In this document: positions 26,062-35,284 of the stretch, piece by piece
How the letters are laid out: every line of letters starts with the position of its first letter
Position numbering within the stretch: the first letter of the stretch is position 1
DNA from: CAVUCH01 sp963697705
GTDB taxonomy: Bacteria > Acidobacteriota > Vicinamibacteria > Vicinamibacterales > JAENWD01
Direction: 5' to 3'
DNA length: 64,000 nt
NCBI GenBank assembly: GCA_963697705.1
Contig: CAVOPA010000008.1
Location: 124,001-188,000 of the forward strand
Made by a program: the position numbers and the translations under genes
The notes under the pieces: model-generated
Database searches by the model: none
Told to the model about the DNA's origin: nothing
What the model saw: only the letters and a program-made list of their open reading frames with translations

Positions 26062-27501
26062 ATGTACGAACCCGTCATCGGCCTGGAGATTCACGCCCAG
26101 CTCCTCACCGACACGAAGATCTTCTGCGGATGCCGCACCAACTTCGGCGATCCGCCGAACACCAATGTGTGCCCGGTGTGTGTCGGGCTGCCCGGTGCGC
26201 TGCCCGTCCTGAATCGCGGGGCCGTCGACCTGGCCGTGCGCGCCGCGCTGGCGCTGGGCTGCCGAATCAACGAGCGCTCCGAGTTCGCCCGCAAGAATTA
26301 CTTCTATCCGGATCTGCCGAAGGGCTATCAGATCTCGCAATACGACCGACCGTTGGCCAGCGCAGGCTCGGTGACCCTTGTGACGACGGGCGCCGGCGTA
26401 TGCGTCGGGATTACGCGCGTGCACATGGAAGAGGACGCGGGCAAGTCGCTGCACGAGGGCTTTCCCGATTCCGCCCTGCACACGCACATCGACTACAACC
26501 GCAGCGGCGTGCCGCTCATCGAGATCGTGACCGAGCCGGACCTCCGATCGGCGGCAGACGCGGCGGCCTTCTTCGAGACGGTTCGCGGTCTGCTGGTGTG
26601 GCTCGGTGTGAACGACGGCAACATGGAGGAGGGGAGCCTGCGCTGTGACGCGAACGTCTCGGTCCGTCGCGCCGGCGCGGCGACGCTCGGCACAAAGGCG
26701 GAGGTGAAGAACCTGAACTCGTTTCGCCATCTGCAGAAGGCGCTCGAGCACGAAGTCGGGCGGCAGATCGAAGTAATCGGCGACGGGGGCCGCATCGTGC
26801 AGGAGACGCGGCTCTGGGATCAGGCTGCCGGGCGCACGGTTTCCATGCGGAGCAAGGAAGAGGCACACGACTACCGATACTTTCCGGAACCGGATCTGCC
26901 GCCGCTCCTCTTGGATGCGGCGCGCTTGGCTGCCATTCAGGAGACGCTGCCCGAGCTGCCCGACGCGCGCCGTGGCCGGTTCGTTGCCGAATACGGGCTC
27001 TCGGCATACGATGCCGGCGAGATCACGCGTTCGCGCGCGCTCGCCGACTTCTTCGAGGCCACCGCCGCGAGCGCCGGCAATGCCAAGGCCGCGAGCAACT
27101 GGATCATGGGCGAGCTCAGTCGCATCCTGAACGATCGTGGACTCTCCGTCGAGCAGGCCACAATCACGCCGCAGGCGCTCGCCGCGCTGATCAAGCTCGT
27201 CGACGCCGGCACCATCAACAGCACGACGGCGAAGAGCGTGTTCGAAACGATGTACGCGTCGGGCCGCACGGCGGAAGAGATCGTCGCGTCCCAAGGGCTC
27301 GCCCAGATCAACGACGAGCAAGCGCTCGTCGCCCTCATCCGTAACGTGTTGGCGGCTCAGGGCGAGACCGTCGCCCAGTACCGCGCGGGCAAGACCGCGA
27401 GCTTCGGGTTTCTCGTGGGCCAGGTGATGAAGGCCTCTGCCGGAAAGGCGAGCCCCAGGCTGGTGAACGACCTGCTGCGACGGGAAATCGACGGCACGTG
27501 A
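26062..27501 (+). CDS. gatB: Aspartyl/glutamyl-tRNA amidotransferase subunit B
   Basis: Subunit of GatCAB, which converts Asp-tRNA(Asn) and Glu-tRNA(Gln) to the amide forms. It begins YEPVIGLEIHAQLLTDTKIFCGC and has the zinc cysteines CGC and CPVC, then FARKNYFYPDLPKGYQISQYD, all typical. The YqeY/GatB C-terminal domain follows after about residue 330. Length from the ATG at 26062 is 479 aa, normal for the family. An ATG at 25981 with AAGGTAGG before it would add 27 residues. gatA and gatC are not in the window. Confidence 0.95.
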   Translation: MYEPVIGLEIHAQLLTDTKIFCGCRTNFGDPPNTNVCPVCVGLPGALPVLNRGAVDLAVRAALALGCRINERSEFARKNYFYPDLPKGYQISQYDRPLASAGSVTLVTTGAGVCVGITRVHMEEDAGKSLHEGFPDSALHTHIDYNRSGVPLIEIVTEPDLRSAADAAAFFETVRGLLVWLGVNDGNMEEGSLRCDANVSVRRAGAATLGTKAEVKNLNSFRHLQKALEHEVGRQIEVIGDGGRIVQETRLWDQAAGRTVSMRSKEEAHDYRYFPEPDLPPLLLDAARLAAIQETLPELPDARRGRFVAEYGLSAYDAGEITRSRALADFFEATAASAGNAKAASNWIMGELSRILNDRGLSVEQATITPQALAALIKLVDAGTINSTTAKSVFETMYASGRTAEEIVASQGLAQINDEQALVALIRNVLAAQGETVAQYRAGKTASFGFLVGQVMKASAGKASPRLVNDLLRREIDGT

Positions 27502-27585
27502 TTCGTCGCTGGGAGTGAGGCGTGTTATGTGAAGCACGCGTGACGGCGCGCGATAGAAGGGTGAGTCGATATCGTGTTAGTACCG

Positions 27586-27614
27586 TTGACAGCACCCAGG
27601 TGACGTCCTACACT
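27586..27614 (+). promoter_or_regulatory. Near-consensus sigma70 promoter
   Basis: TTGACA (27586-27591), a 17-base spacer and TACACT (27609-27614). It places transcription start near 27621, before the ATG at 27650 and its GAGGA ribosome site. Confidence 0.7.
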
Positions 27615-27649
27615 GAGGTGAGTTCCACATGCCCTCGCCGAGGATTCGT

Positions 27650-27943
27650 ATGTCCCGCTACCGGACCGATGAACGGCCAGTAAGCGCGCGCATTCCAGCA
27701 TCCTGCCTCGCGGATCTCTACCGCGAAGAATTTCTCAAGCACCAGCGCTGCCTTCAACAGCAGCGGGAGTACTACTCGGAACGCGTCATCCTCGATGTCG
27801 AGGCTGCGCTGGGACGGATCCTCTCGAACCTCGATCACCTCTGCGCCCAGCAGAACGGCGAACAGATGGTGAGCCGCTTGTTGCGCAAGATCGACGTGCT
27901 GACCGGCCTCTCGGCCTGGTCGGATCCCAAGAAATCCCACTGA
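27650..27943 (+). CDS. Small protein of unknown function
   Basis: Not recognised. The 97-aa product is charged, probably helical in the middle (YREEFLKHQRCLQQQREY, then ILDVEAALGRILSNLDHL), with two cysteines and no membrane segment. The promoter ending at 27614 predicts an mRNA start near 27621, and GAGGA lies a few bases before the ATG at 27650, so I prefer it over the ATG at 27629. Its stop codon overlaps a possible CTG start of the glycerate kinase, which suggests one operon. Confidence 0.6.
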   Translation: MSRYRTDERPVSARIPASCLADLYREEFLKHQRCLQQQREYYSERVILDVEAALGRILSNLDHLCAQQNGEQMVSRLLRKIDVLTGLSAWSDPKKSH

Positions 27944-28023
27944 CCGTTTCGCTCACCACGCTTCGCGCCGATCTCCTGCAGGTCGTTGCCGCCGCAATCG
28001 GGGCGGCCGATGCAGGCGCGCTC

Positions 28024-29247
28024 GTGGAGCGGGCGCTTGCCCGCGGCATGCTGGCCGACACGGCGGCACCGATCGACCTGCTGGCGGCGGGAAAGGCGGC
28101 CGTGCCCATGGCTCGCGCGTTCGTCGCAGCGCTGCCGGCGTCACTTCGCCGAGGCGTGCTCGTCAGTCCGGCCGGCGGTGAATCGCTGCCGCCGCCGTTC
28201 ACGCACGTCGCGGCCGCACATCCCGTGCCCGACGAGTGCAGTGTCAGAGCGGGCCGCGCGGCCCTGGAGCTCGCGCGAGGCGTCGGGCCAGACGCCTGCA
28301 TGGTCGTGCTGCTCTCAGGCGGCGCGTCGGCGTTGATGACGGCGCCCGCGCCTGGCGTGCCGCTCGAGGCGAAGCGAGAGGTCACGCGTCTCCTGCTGCG
28401 CGCCGATGCCGACATACGCGCCGTCAACTGCGTGCGCAAGCACCTATCCGACGTGAAAGGCGGTCGCCTGGCAGCGGCGTCTGCGGGGCGGACTGTCACG
28501 CTGGCGATCTCCGACGTGGTCGGCGACGACACCAGCGTCATCGGGTCGGGTCCGACGGTGGCGGATCCAACCACGTTCGGCGAGGCGCTCGGTATCCTCG
28601 ACGCCTGCGGCGGCCGTCGCGCCTTTCCAGCAGAGGCTGTAAGACGGCTCGAGCGCGGCGCCGCAGGAGAAGCGTCTGAAACGCCGAAGCCCGGAGACCG
28701 GAGGTTGCGGCACTCGAGCGTGCACGTGATCGGATCACGCACCGACGCGCTCGACGGCGCAACGCGCGAGGCGCAGCGGCTCGGCTACCAGGTCATCGCG
28801 GCGCAGGCGCCGGTGGTCGGCGAGGCGCGCGCCCGCGGCAGGGAGCACGCCGCGTGGCTGGCGGCGCTGGCGCGTGAGCACGCCGGCCCACTCTGCGTGG
28901 TGTCCGCCGGGGAGACGACCGTGCGCGTCCGCGGCAGCGGGATCGGCGGACGCAATCAGGAGCTGGCGTTGGCCGCGGTGCCTGGGCTCGCGGCAATGGA
29001 CCGCCCGGTGGTGCTGGCCAGTGTCGGCACCGACGGCATCGATGGACCGACCGATGCCGCGGGAGCGATAGCCGATACGACGTCGGCCGCGCGCGCCCGG
29101 GCTACCGGCTTCGACCCGATGCAGTATCTTGAAGCGAACGACGCCTGGTCGTTTTTCGATCCGCTGGGCGACCTGCTGCGCACCGGCGCGACAAACACGA
29201 ACGTCGGCGACGTGCAGGTGGCGCTCGTCGGTGTGGCGGAACATTAA
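28024..29247 (+). CDS. Glycerate 2-kinase, MOFRL family
   Basis: Phosphorylates D-glycerate, feeding it into lower glycolysis. Family features are LLAAGKAAVPMARAF near the N-terminus, VLLSGGASALM near residue 97, NCVRKHLSDVKGGRLA near 140, ETPKPGD near 218, and the C-terminal MOFRL part with GRNQELALAA and GTDGIDGPTDAAGA. The first standard start is the GTG at 28024, but family-like sequence (TLRADLLQVVAAAIGAAD) continues upstream to a CTG at 27940 that overlaps the previous stop. The true protein is probably 28 residues longer. Confidence 0.9.
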   Translation: MERALARGMLADTAAPIDLLAAGKAAVPMARAFVAALPASLRRGVLVSPAGGESLPPPFTHVAAAHPVPDECSVRAGRAALELARGVGPDACMVVLLSGGASALMTAPAPGVPLEAKREVTRLLLRADADIRAVNCVRKHLSDVKGGRLAAASAGRTVTLAISDVVGDDTSVIGSGPTVADPTTFGEALGILDACGGRRAFPAEAVRRLERGAAGEASETPKPGDRRLRHSSVHVIGSRTDALDGATREAQRLGYQVIAAQAPVVGEARARGREHAAWLAALAREHAGPLCVVSAGETTVRVRGSGIGGRNQELALAAVPGLAAMDRPVVLASVGTDGIDGPTDAAGAIADTTSAARARATGFDPMQYLEANDAWSFFDPLGDLLRTGATNTNVGDVQVALVGVAEH

Positions 29248-29351
29248 CCCTTGTACTCACTTGATCGGGAACCGTATCCAAGAGAAGTGAGCTCCGGGTC
29301 TAAGTGCGGTCGCGCCGAGCGCCGGTGTGGATCGGCGCCGCGGAGGCTGAC

Positions 29352-29774
29352 GTGAACGTAAAATTGCTGAAGATTATCGGCGGCGTGGCTCTCGGTTTCG
29401 TGCTCGTGCTGGCGGTCGGATGGGTCTGGGGCGCCTCGGGCCGTCTCGAGTTGCAGTCGCGCCTTCGCGACACCGAGCTGCGTTTCCAGATCAGCGACGC
29501 GCGTGCGCGGCTCCTCGCGGCGCGCGTCGATCTTTATTCGCTCAACTTCGGAGCGGCGACCGAAAACCTCGAGGCTGCGAAGATTCCGATTCAGGCGGTG
29601 ATCCAGCGCTACGAACGCGACGGGGAATCGGGGCGCCTCACCGAGGCCCAGGGCGCGCTCGCCGCCGTGGAGGACGCCCGGCGCCGGGCCGCGAAGCTCG
29701 ACGCATCGGCGCAGACGACCTGCGCAAGCGCGCTGGCAGGGCTCGAACGCGCCACCCGGCCCGCCGGGAAGTAG
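29352..29774 (+). CDS. Membrane-anchored coiled-coil protein of unknown function
   Basis: Not recognised. The 140-aa product has one N-terminal hydrophobic segment (IIGGVALGFVLVLAVGWVWGA) and then a long helical, probably coiled-coil region rich in Ala, Arg, Leu and Glu. I chose the GTG at 29352; the open frame starts at 29304 but the extra residues look like leader. It ends 6 bp before the RNase R gene and probably shares its transcript. Confidence 0.6.
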   Translation: MNVKLLKIIGGVALGFVLVLAVGWVWGASGRLELQSRLRDTELRFQISDARARLLAARVDLYSLNFGAATENLEAAKIPIQAVIQRYERDGESGRLTEAQGALAAVEDARRRAAKLDASAQTTCASALAGLERATRPAGK

Positions 29775-29780
29775 GACGCC

Positions 29781-32048
29781 ATGCTCTCACGCGAACAGCT
29801 GCTCGCCCAGGTCCGTGAACGCGTGCAGCATCCCGCGACTGCGAAAGAGCTCCTCCAGCTGCTCCGCATCCCGCGCCAGGACCGCGCGACCGTGCGCCGG
29901 CACCTGAAGGCGCTCGTCGAGAGCGGCGACCTGATCAAGATCCGCGGCAACCGCTTCGGCCTCGCTGACCGAATGGACCTCGTCGTCGGCCGGCTGCAGA
30001 CACATCTGCGCGGGTTCGGGTTCGTCACCCCCGATACCGGTCGTGAGGCGTCGCCCGACGTGTACGTGTCGTCGGCCAATCTCAAGGAAGCGCTGCATGG
30101 CGACCGGGTGGTGGTTCGCATCGAGCGCCAGCAGGCCGACCGCATCGAAGGCCGGGTCATCCGGATACTCGACCGCGCGAACGCGTCAGTTGTTGGACGC
30201 TTCGACCTGGATGACTCCGGCCTCGGCTTCGTCGTGCCCTTCGATAAAAGGCTCCTCACCGACGTGCAAGTGCCCCCCGCCGACGCACGAAACGCGGAGC
30301 CTGGTGCGATGGTGGTCGCGGAGCTCACCCGCTGGCCAACGCCGAGCCGTCCGGCGCTCGGTCGCATCATCGAGGTCCTCGGTCCGATTGATGCTCCTGG
30401 CGTCGACACCCAAATCATCATCCGCAAGCACAACATCCCCGACGTGCACGGCGACGAGGCGATCGACGAGGCGCGCCGTCTCGGTTCGGTCGTCAACGCG
30501 CGGGACATACGAGGCCGCACGGACTTCCGGCCCGTCTCGACCGTCACCATCGACGGCGAGCACGCGCGCGACTTCGACGATGCGATCACGCTCGACGTGC
30601 TGCCCAACGGGCACTTCTGGCTCGGCGTCCACATCGCCGACGTGTCCCACTACGTCGAGGAGGGGAGTGCGCTGGACCAGGAAGCGTACGAGCGCGGGAC
30701 CTCGGTCTACTTCCCCGAACGGGCGGTGCACATGTTCCCGGCGGAGCTGGCGACCGGCCTCTGCTCGCTGAACCCGCACGTCGATCGGCTCGTGCAGTCG
30801 TGCCTGATGGAGGTGTCCCGCTCCGGGGAGGTCGTCCGCTCCGAGTTCCACGATGGCGTGATCAACAGCGACGCGCGGATGACCTACACCGAGGTGAACG
30901 CGATCCTCACAGAACGCGATGTCGCAACCCGGAAGAAGCACGTCGCGCTCGTTCCGCTGTTCGAACGCATGCACGACCTGTTCGCGATCCTGAACGCGCG
31001 GCGGAAGCGCCGGGGTTCGATTGACTTCGATCTCCCGGAAGCCGAAGTGATCATGGACGAGTCGGGACGCATCGAGAACATCATCGCGGCGGAGCGGAAC
31101 GTCGCTCACCGGCTGATCGAAGAGTTCATGCTGCTGGCCAACGAAACCGTGGCGGAGTTCATCTCCGAGAGCGACGCCCCAGGGCTGTATCGCGTCCACG
31201 AGCCGCCGGACCTGTTGAAGGTGGCACAGTTCGAGGAGTTCATCGGCGGTTTCGGATACTCGCTCGCCACGTCTGCGAGCGCGATTCGCCCGCGCCACTT
31301 CCAGCGTCTGCTCGAGAAGATCCGCGACACACCGGAAGAGCGCCCCATCGCCTTCCTCATGCTGCGCACGATGCAGAAGGCGCGGTACGCGCCGGTGAAC
31401 CTGGGACACTTCGGCCTGGCCGCCGGGTACTACACGCACTTCACCTCGCCCATCCGCCGCTACCCGGACCTCGTGGTGCACCGCCGGTTGCGCGAGATCC
31501 GTCATGGCGACGCCGACCAGACCCGGACGGAGGAGCTCGAGGAAGACCTGCCGGAAATCGCGCGGCACACCTCCGAGATGGAGCGCCGGGCCGATGATGC
31601 CGAGCGGGAACTGGTGCAGTGGAAGAAGGTCCGCTTCATGGCCGACAAGGTCGGCGACGAGTTCGACGGCTACATCACCGGGGTAGCCGCTTTCGGGCTG
31701 TTCATCGAGCTGAGCGAGCACTTCGTGGAGGGGCTCGTGCACATCTCGAGCATGGCCGATGACTACTACCGGTTTCTCGAATCCACCCACACGCTGCGCG
31801 GCGAGAACACAGCCAAGGTCTATCGCCTCGGCGACCGCGTGCGCGTGCAGGTCGTGCGCGTGGACATGGAGCGGCGGCAAATTGACCTGGGCCTCGTGGA
31901 GGTGCTCGATGCCCTGCGCGAGGACGAGCGCAAGCGCGGGCCCAGGCGCAGCAAGGCGCGGCCCAAGGCCGAGCGCGCGGTAAAGAAGCGACCCGGCAAG
32001 CGTGAGCGCGCCACGCGAAAGGCCGTGCGGTCGCGCCGCCAGCGGTGA
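29781..32048 (+). CDS. rnr: Ribonuclease R
   Basis: Processive 3'-5' exoribonuclease that degrades structured RNA. The 755-aa chain has an N-terminal winged-helix part, two cold-shock domains (LRGFGFVTPDTG near residue 74, then GLGFVVPFDKR), and the RNB catalytic domain with DGEHARDFDDAITLD near 258 carrying the metal-binding aspartates. A C-terminal S1 domain (ITGVAAFGLFIELSEHFVEGLVH near 632) is followed by a Lys/Arg-rich tail after about 710. selB starts 10 bp after its stop. Confidence 0.95.
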   Translation: MLSREQLLAQVRERVQHPATAKELLQLLRIPRQDRATVRRHLKALVESGDLIKIRGNRFGLADRMDLVVGRLQTHLRGFGFVTPDTGREASPDVYVSSANLKEALHGDRVVVRIERQQADRIEGRVIRILDRANASVVGRFDLDDSGLGFVVPFDKRLLTDVQVPPADARNAEPGAMVVAELTRWPTPSRPALGRIIEVLGPIDAPGVDTQIIIRKHNIPDVHGDEAIDEARRLGSVVNARDIRGRTDFRPVSTVTIDGEHARDFDDAITLDVLPNGHFWLGVHIADVSHYVEEGSALDQEAYERGTSVYFPERAVHMFPAELATGLCSLNPHVDRLVQSCLMEVSRSGEVVRSEFHDGVINSDARMTYTEVNAILTERDVATRKKHVALVPLFERMHDLFAILNARRKRRGSIDFDLPEAEVIMDESGRIENIIAAERNVAHRLIEEFMLLANETVAEFISESDAPGLYRVHEPPDLLKVAQFEEFIGGFGYSLATSASAIRPRHFQRLLEKIRDTPEERPIAFLMLRTMQKARYAPVNLGHFGLAAGYYTHFTSPIRRYPDLVVHRRLREIRHGDADQTRTEELEEDLPEIARHTSEMERRADDAERELVQWKKVRFMADKVGDEFDGYITGVAAFGLFIELSEHFVEGLVHISSMADDYYRFLESTHTLRGENTAKVYRLGDRVRVQVVRVDMERRQIDLGLVEVLDALREDERKRGPRRSKARPKAERAVKKRPGKRERATRKAVRSRRQR

Positions 32049-32058
32049 CGAGCACCGG

Positions 32059-33969
32059 ATGAAGAGCGTCGTCATCGGCACCGCCGGCCACATCGATCAC
32101 GGAAAGAGCAGCCTCGTGCAGGCGCTCACCGGCACCGACCCCGACCGGCTGAAGGAGGAAAAGGCGCGCGGGATCACAATCGATCTCGGCTTCGCGCACT
32201 GGACCAGCGGCGAGGTGCACGTGGCCTTCGTGGACGTGCCCGGCCACGAGCGATTCGTCAGGAACATGCTGGCTGGCGCCGGCGGCATCGATGCGGTGCT
32301 GCTGGTGGTCGCCGCCGACGAATCGATCATGCCGCAGACGCGCGAGCACTTCGAGATCTGCCGCCTGCTCGGCGTCACCCGCGGTGTCGTCGCGCTCACC
32401 AAGCACGACCTGGTCGACGACGAGACCGTCCACCTCGTGCGCCTCGAGGTGGCGGACCTCCTGCAGGGCACTCCGCTCGCCGACGCACCAGTCGTCCCCG
32501 TCTCGGCACGCACGGGACAGGGGCTCGAGTCCTTGCGCCATGCCCTCGTCGCCGTGGCGGCCCACACCGCGCGGCGGCCGGTGGACGGCGCGCCCCGCCT
32601 GCCGATCGATCGGGCGTTCACGATGAAAGGGTTCGGCACCGTGGTGACCGGCACGCTCGTGTCGGGACGGATCCGGCAGGACGAGGAGCTCACGCTCGCG
32701 CCGGGCGACCGTCGCGTGAAAGTCCGTGGTCTGCAGGTGCACGGGGACCGGCGCCAGGAGGCACTCGCCGGCGAACGGGTCGCGGTAAACCTGGGAGGCG
32801 TCGACGTTGCGGACGTGGCGCGCGGCCAGTCGCTGATTGCGCCGCATCTGTTCGAGCCGTCGCGTGTCGTCGACGTGAGCCTGGAGCTGCTGGCGAGCGC
32901 GCGACCGCTCAAGCACGGCGCGCGCGTGCGCTTTCACCAGGGCACCGCGGAACTGCTCGGACGTGTGGCGCTGCTTCCCGGCGAGACGATGGGCGGTGGC
33001 ACACCGGAGCACCCGTCATTCGCGCGCATCCGGCTCGAAGCCCCGGCCATCCTGACGCGAGGCGACCGGTTCATCCTGCGGGCCTACTCGCCGGCGGAAA
33101 CGATCGGCGGCGGCGCCGTGCTCGATCCGCATGCGCCACGCACCGGCATCCGCACCGCCTCTGCGCGCCAACGCTTCGAGCGGCTGGCGCCGGCGCCGGG
33201 CGAGTGGCCAGACGATCGGGCGATCGCGCTGATGGTCGAAGAGCGGGGACCGGCGGGGCTCGCGACAACAGCGCTGACGGCACGAGCCGGTGTCCCGCCG
33301 GCGCACGTGCCCGCCACGATCGAGCGCCTCCGGGCGCGTGGCCTCGTCGACCACGTCCATGGCGTGCTGCTGGCTCCCGGGTTGCGTCATGCGCTGGCCG
33401 AGCGCCTCGAGGCGCTCGTGCGCGGCCATCACGCGGCGAACCCGCTGTCGGAGGGTCTGGCTCGTGAGGAAGCACGCGAACGGCTGTTCGCGCACGCCGT
33501 GCCAGTGCTGTTCGACCAGGTGCTGGCCGACCTCGCGGCGGCGGGCCGGGTGACAGGCCGCGAACGGCTGGCAGAAGCCGGTCACGCAGTATCGCTCTCG
33601 CCGCGCGAATCGGAGGCGCGTGACGTGATCGAGCGGGAACTGCGCAACGGCGGCGTGAAGCCGGCGGAGCCGGCGGCCATCGCCGCCGCGCACGGCATCG
33701 GTGCCGACGTCAGCGAGCGCGTGCTCGCGCTGCTCGTGCGCCAGAAGGTGGCGGTGAAGATCGGAGGCCTCTACTTTCACCAGGCGGCGCTCGATCGGCT
33801 CAAGGACGAGGTCCGCGCGCTGAAAGTGGCGGGCGCGGGTGTCCGCGTCGACGTCGCGTCGTTCAAGGAGCGCTACGGGATCAGCCGGAAGTTCGCGATA
33901 CCGCTGCTCGAGTACCTGGATCGGGAGCGGGTAACGCGCCGCGCCGGAGAGGCGCGAATCGTGCTGTGA
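32059..33969 (+). CDS. selB: Selenocysteine-specific elongation factor
   Basis: GTPase that delivers Sec-tRNA to UGA codons with a SECIS element. G1 is GHIDHGKSS near residue 10, the switch region has RGITIDLGFAHW (typical of SelB rather than EF-Tu), G3 DVPGHERF near 59 and G4 TKHDLV near 110. Domains II and III follow, then winged-helix repeats in the C-terminal third (EYLDRERVTRRAGEARIVL end). Length is 636 aa. selA, selD, tRNA-Sec and any selenoprotein are not seen in the window. Confidence 0.95.
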   Translation: MKSVVIGTAGHIDHGKSSLVQALTGTDPDRLKEEKARGITIDLGFAHWTSGEVHVAFVDVPGHERFVRNMLAGAGGIDAVLLVVAADESIMPQTREHFEICRLLGVTRGVVALTKHDLVDDETVHLVRLEVADLLQGTPLADAPVVPVSARTGQGLESLRHALVAVAAHTARRPVDGAPRLPIDRAFTMKGFGTVVTGTLVSGRIRQDEELTLAPGDRRVKVRGLQVHGDRRQEALAGERVAVNLGGVDVADVARGQSLIAPHLFEPSRVVDVSLELLASARPLKHGARVRFHQGTAELLGRVALLPGETMGGGTPEHPSFARIRLEAPAILTRGDRFILRAYSPAETIGGGAVLDPHAPRTGIRTASARQRFERLAPAPGEWPDDRAIALMVEERGPAGLATTALTARAGVPPAHVPATIERLRARGLVDHVHGVLLAPGLRHALAERLEALVRGHHAANPLSEGLAREEARERLFAHAVPVLFDQVLADLAAAGRVTGRERLAEAGHAVSLSPRESEARDVIERELRNGGVKPAEPAAIAAAHGIGADVSERVLALLVRQKVAVKIGGLYFHQAALDRLKDEVRALKVAGAGVRVDVASFKERYGISRKFAIPLLEYLDRERVTRRAGEARIVL

Positions 33970-33987
33970 GGTGAGTAACCCGGCGGC

Positions 33988-34146
33988 TTACGCGTCGTGG
34001 TCTTTCATCCCCTCGCGCGTGGCGTCCTTGAAGTTGCGGATGCCGCGGCCCACGCCCCGGGCCAGTTCGGGGAGACGATTGGCGCCGAAGATCAGCACCA
34101 GGATGGTCACGATGACGACCAGCTCGGGGATGCCAAGCGAACCCAT
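33988..34146 (-). CDS. tatA: Sec-independent translocase subunit TatA
   Basis: A 52-aa protein. It has one transmembrane helix (ELVVIVTILVLIFGANRLPELARGVG, where the FGANRLPELAR hinge is the family mark) and a short amphipathic helix with RNFKDATREGMKD. TatA oligomers form the pore for folded proteins carrying RR signals, such as the glucoamylase-like protein at 9048. The ATG at 34146 is followed by GSLGIPEL. It converges on selB with 18 bp between the stops. tatC and tatB are not nearby. Confidence 0.9.
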   Translation of the reverse strand: MGSLGIPELVVIVTILVLIFGANRLPELARGVGRGIRNFKDATREGMKDHDA

Positions 34147-34267
34147 TCTGCGACTCCTTTTTCCGCGTGCCCGCGACCGGCGACGGCCGTCGCATCGACC
34201 TGCTCATTGTACCACCGGCTCTGCTTGTCGTCCGTGGCGGACGTCCGGCCGTCCATCGTGTGCGCGG

Positions 34268-35125
34268 GTGACGGCTGGCGCGGTCCTCCTGCTCGGGGCC
34301 GCGCTCACCAGCGTCGGCGCCGCACACCTCCCGCAGTTCGGGACGAGTGTCCAGGTGGTCGAGGTGTATGCCTCGGTCACTGACGTCAACGGTGAGCCGA
34401 TCCGAGGGCTCAGACAGGATCAGTTCACTGTGCGCGAAGATGGGCAGGTGCAGGCGATCAGCACGTTCATCGAGGGTGACTTCCCGCTCTCGGTGGCCGT
34501 GGCCATCGACCGCAGCTGGAGCATGGCTGGCGAGCATCTCGCGCTTGCAAAAGACGGTGCGCGCACGCTGCTCGGGGCGCTGCGGCCGTCCGACCAGGCG
34601 ATGGTCGTCGCTGTCAGCGCGGAGGTCGAGATCGTTGCGCCGCTGGCGGTCGATCGGGCGGCGCAGGCGGCCGCGATCGATCGCCTCGATCCCTGGAGCA
34701 CCACCGCCTTGCACGACGCAGTAATCGCCGCCATCGACCGCGTGCAGGCGGGCACCGGCCGCCGCGCGCTGGTACTGCTGTCCGACAGCAACGACCGGTA
34801 CAGCCGTGCCGACGCGAGCGCCGTGCTGGAGCGCGCACGGCGGTCCGACGTGATGGTGTACCCCGTCGCGCTTGGACGCGAGCGCTCCGCCCTCTTTGCG
34901 GAGCTGGCCGTGCTGACCGGCGGACGCTCGTTGGTGGCGCGCAATCGCCATGAGGTCACCGCGGGCGCGCAGGCCATCGCGCGCGAGCTCCGGACGCAGT
35001 ACCTCATTGGCTATTCGCCATCACACCCCCGAACCGAGGCGGCGGGCGAGTGGCGGTCCATCCGCGTCGAGGTGAGTGTGCCCGGAGCTCGGGTACGGGC
35101 CCGCGACGGGTACGTCAACCAGTGA
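34268..35125 (+). CDS. VWFA-related protein, acidobacterial type
   Basis: Exported protein with a hydrophobic leader (AGAVLLLGAALTSVGAA). A small beta domain (VEVYASVTDVNGEPIRGLRQDQFTVREDG) follows, then a von Willebrand A domain whose MIDAS starts DRSWS (DxSxS) near residue 82, with a later LLSDSNDR. The same domain order occurs in a family noted for expansion in Acidobacteria. The product probably binds proteins or surfaces through a metal ion. The GTG at 34268 is chosen because the leader follows directly; the frame is open further up. Confidence 0.82.
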   Translation: MTAGAVLLLGAALTSVGAAHLPQFGTSVQVVEVYASVTDVNGEPIRGLRQDQFTVREDGQVQAISTFIEGDFPLSVAVAIDRSWSMAGEHLALAKDGARTLLGALRPSDQAMVVAVSAEVEIVAPLAVDRAAQAAAIDRLDPWSTTALHDAVIAAIDRVQAGTGRRALVLLSDSNDRYSRADASAVLERARRSDVMVYPVALGRERSALFAELAVLTGGRSLVARNRHEVTAGAQAIARELRTQYLIGYSPSHPRTEAAGEWRSIRVEVSVPGARVRARDGYVNQ

Positions 35126-35284
35126 CTGCCATCCGGTGATCCTCGCGTGGCGTCTTACCGCGAGGACAGTCCGCCGACGTTTTCAGATCACACGCGCCGA
35201 TTTGCCGCGGAATACGCCTGGTCGAACCTGGGCAGTCTTTTTGCACCAAGCGCGGTAGAATTGTCGCAATCCGGATCGCTTTTG

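Noticed and set aside
28670..28712. Possible repeat insertion in the glycerate kinase gene (CCGAAGCCCGGAGACCGG)
   Set aside because: It encodes ETPKPGD, a conserved motif of the MOFRL kinase family, so it is ordinary coding sequence.
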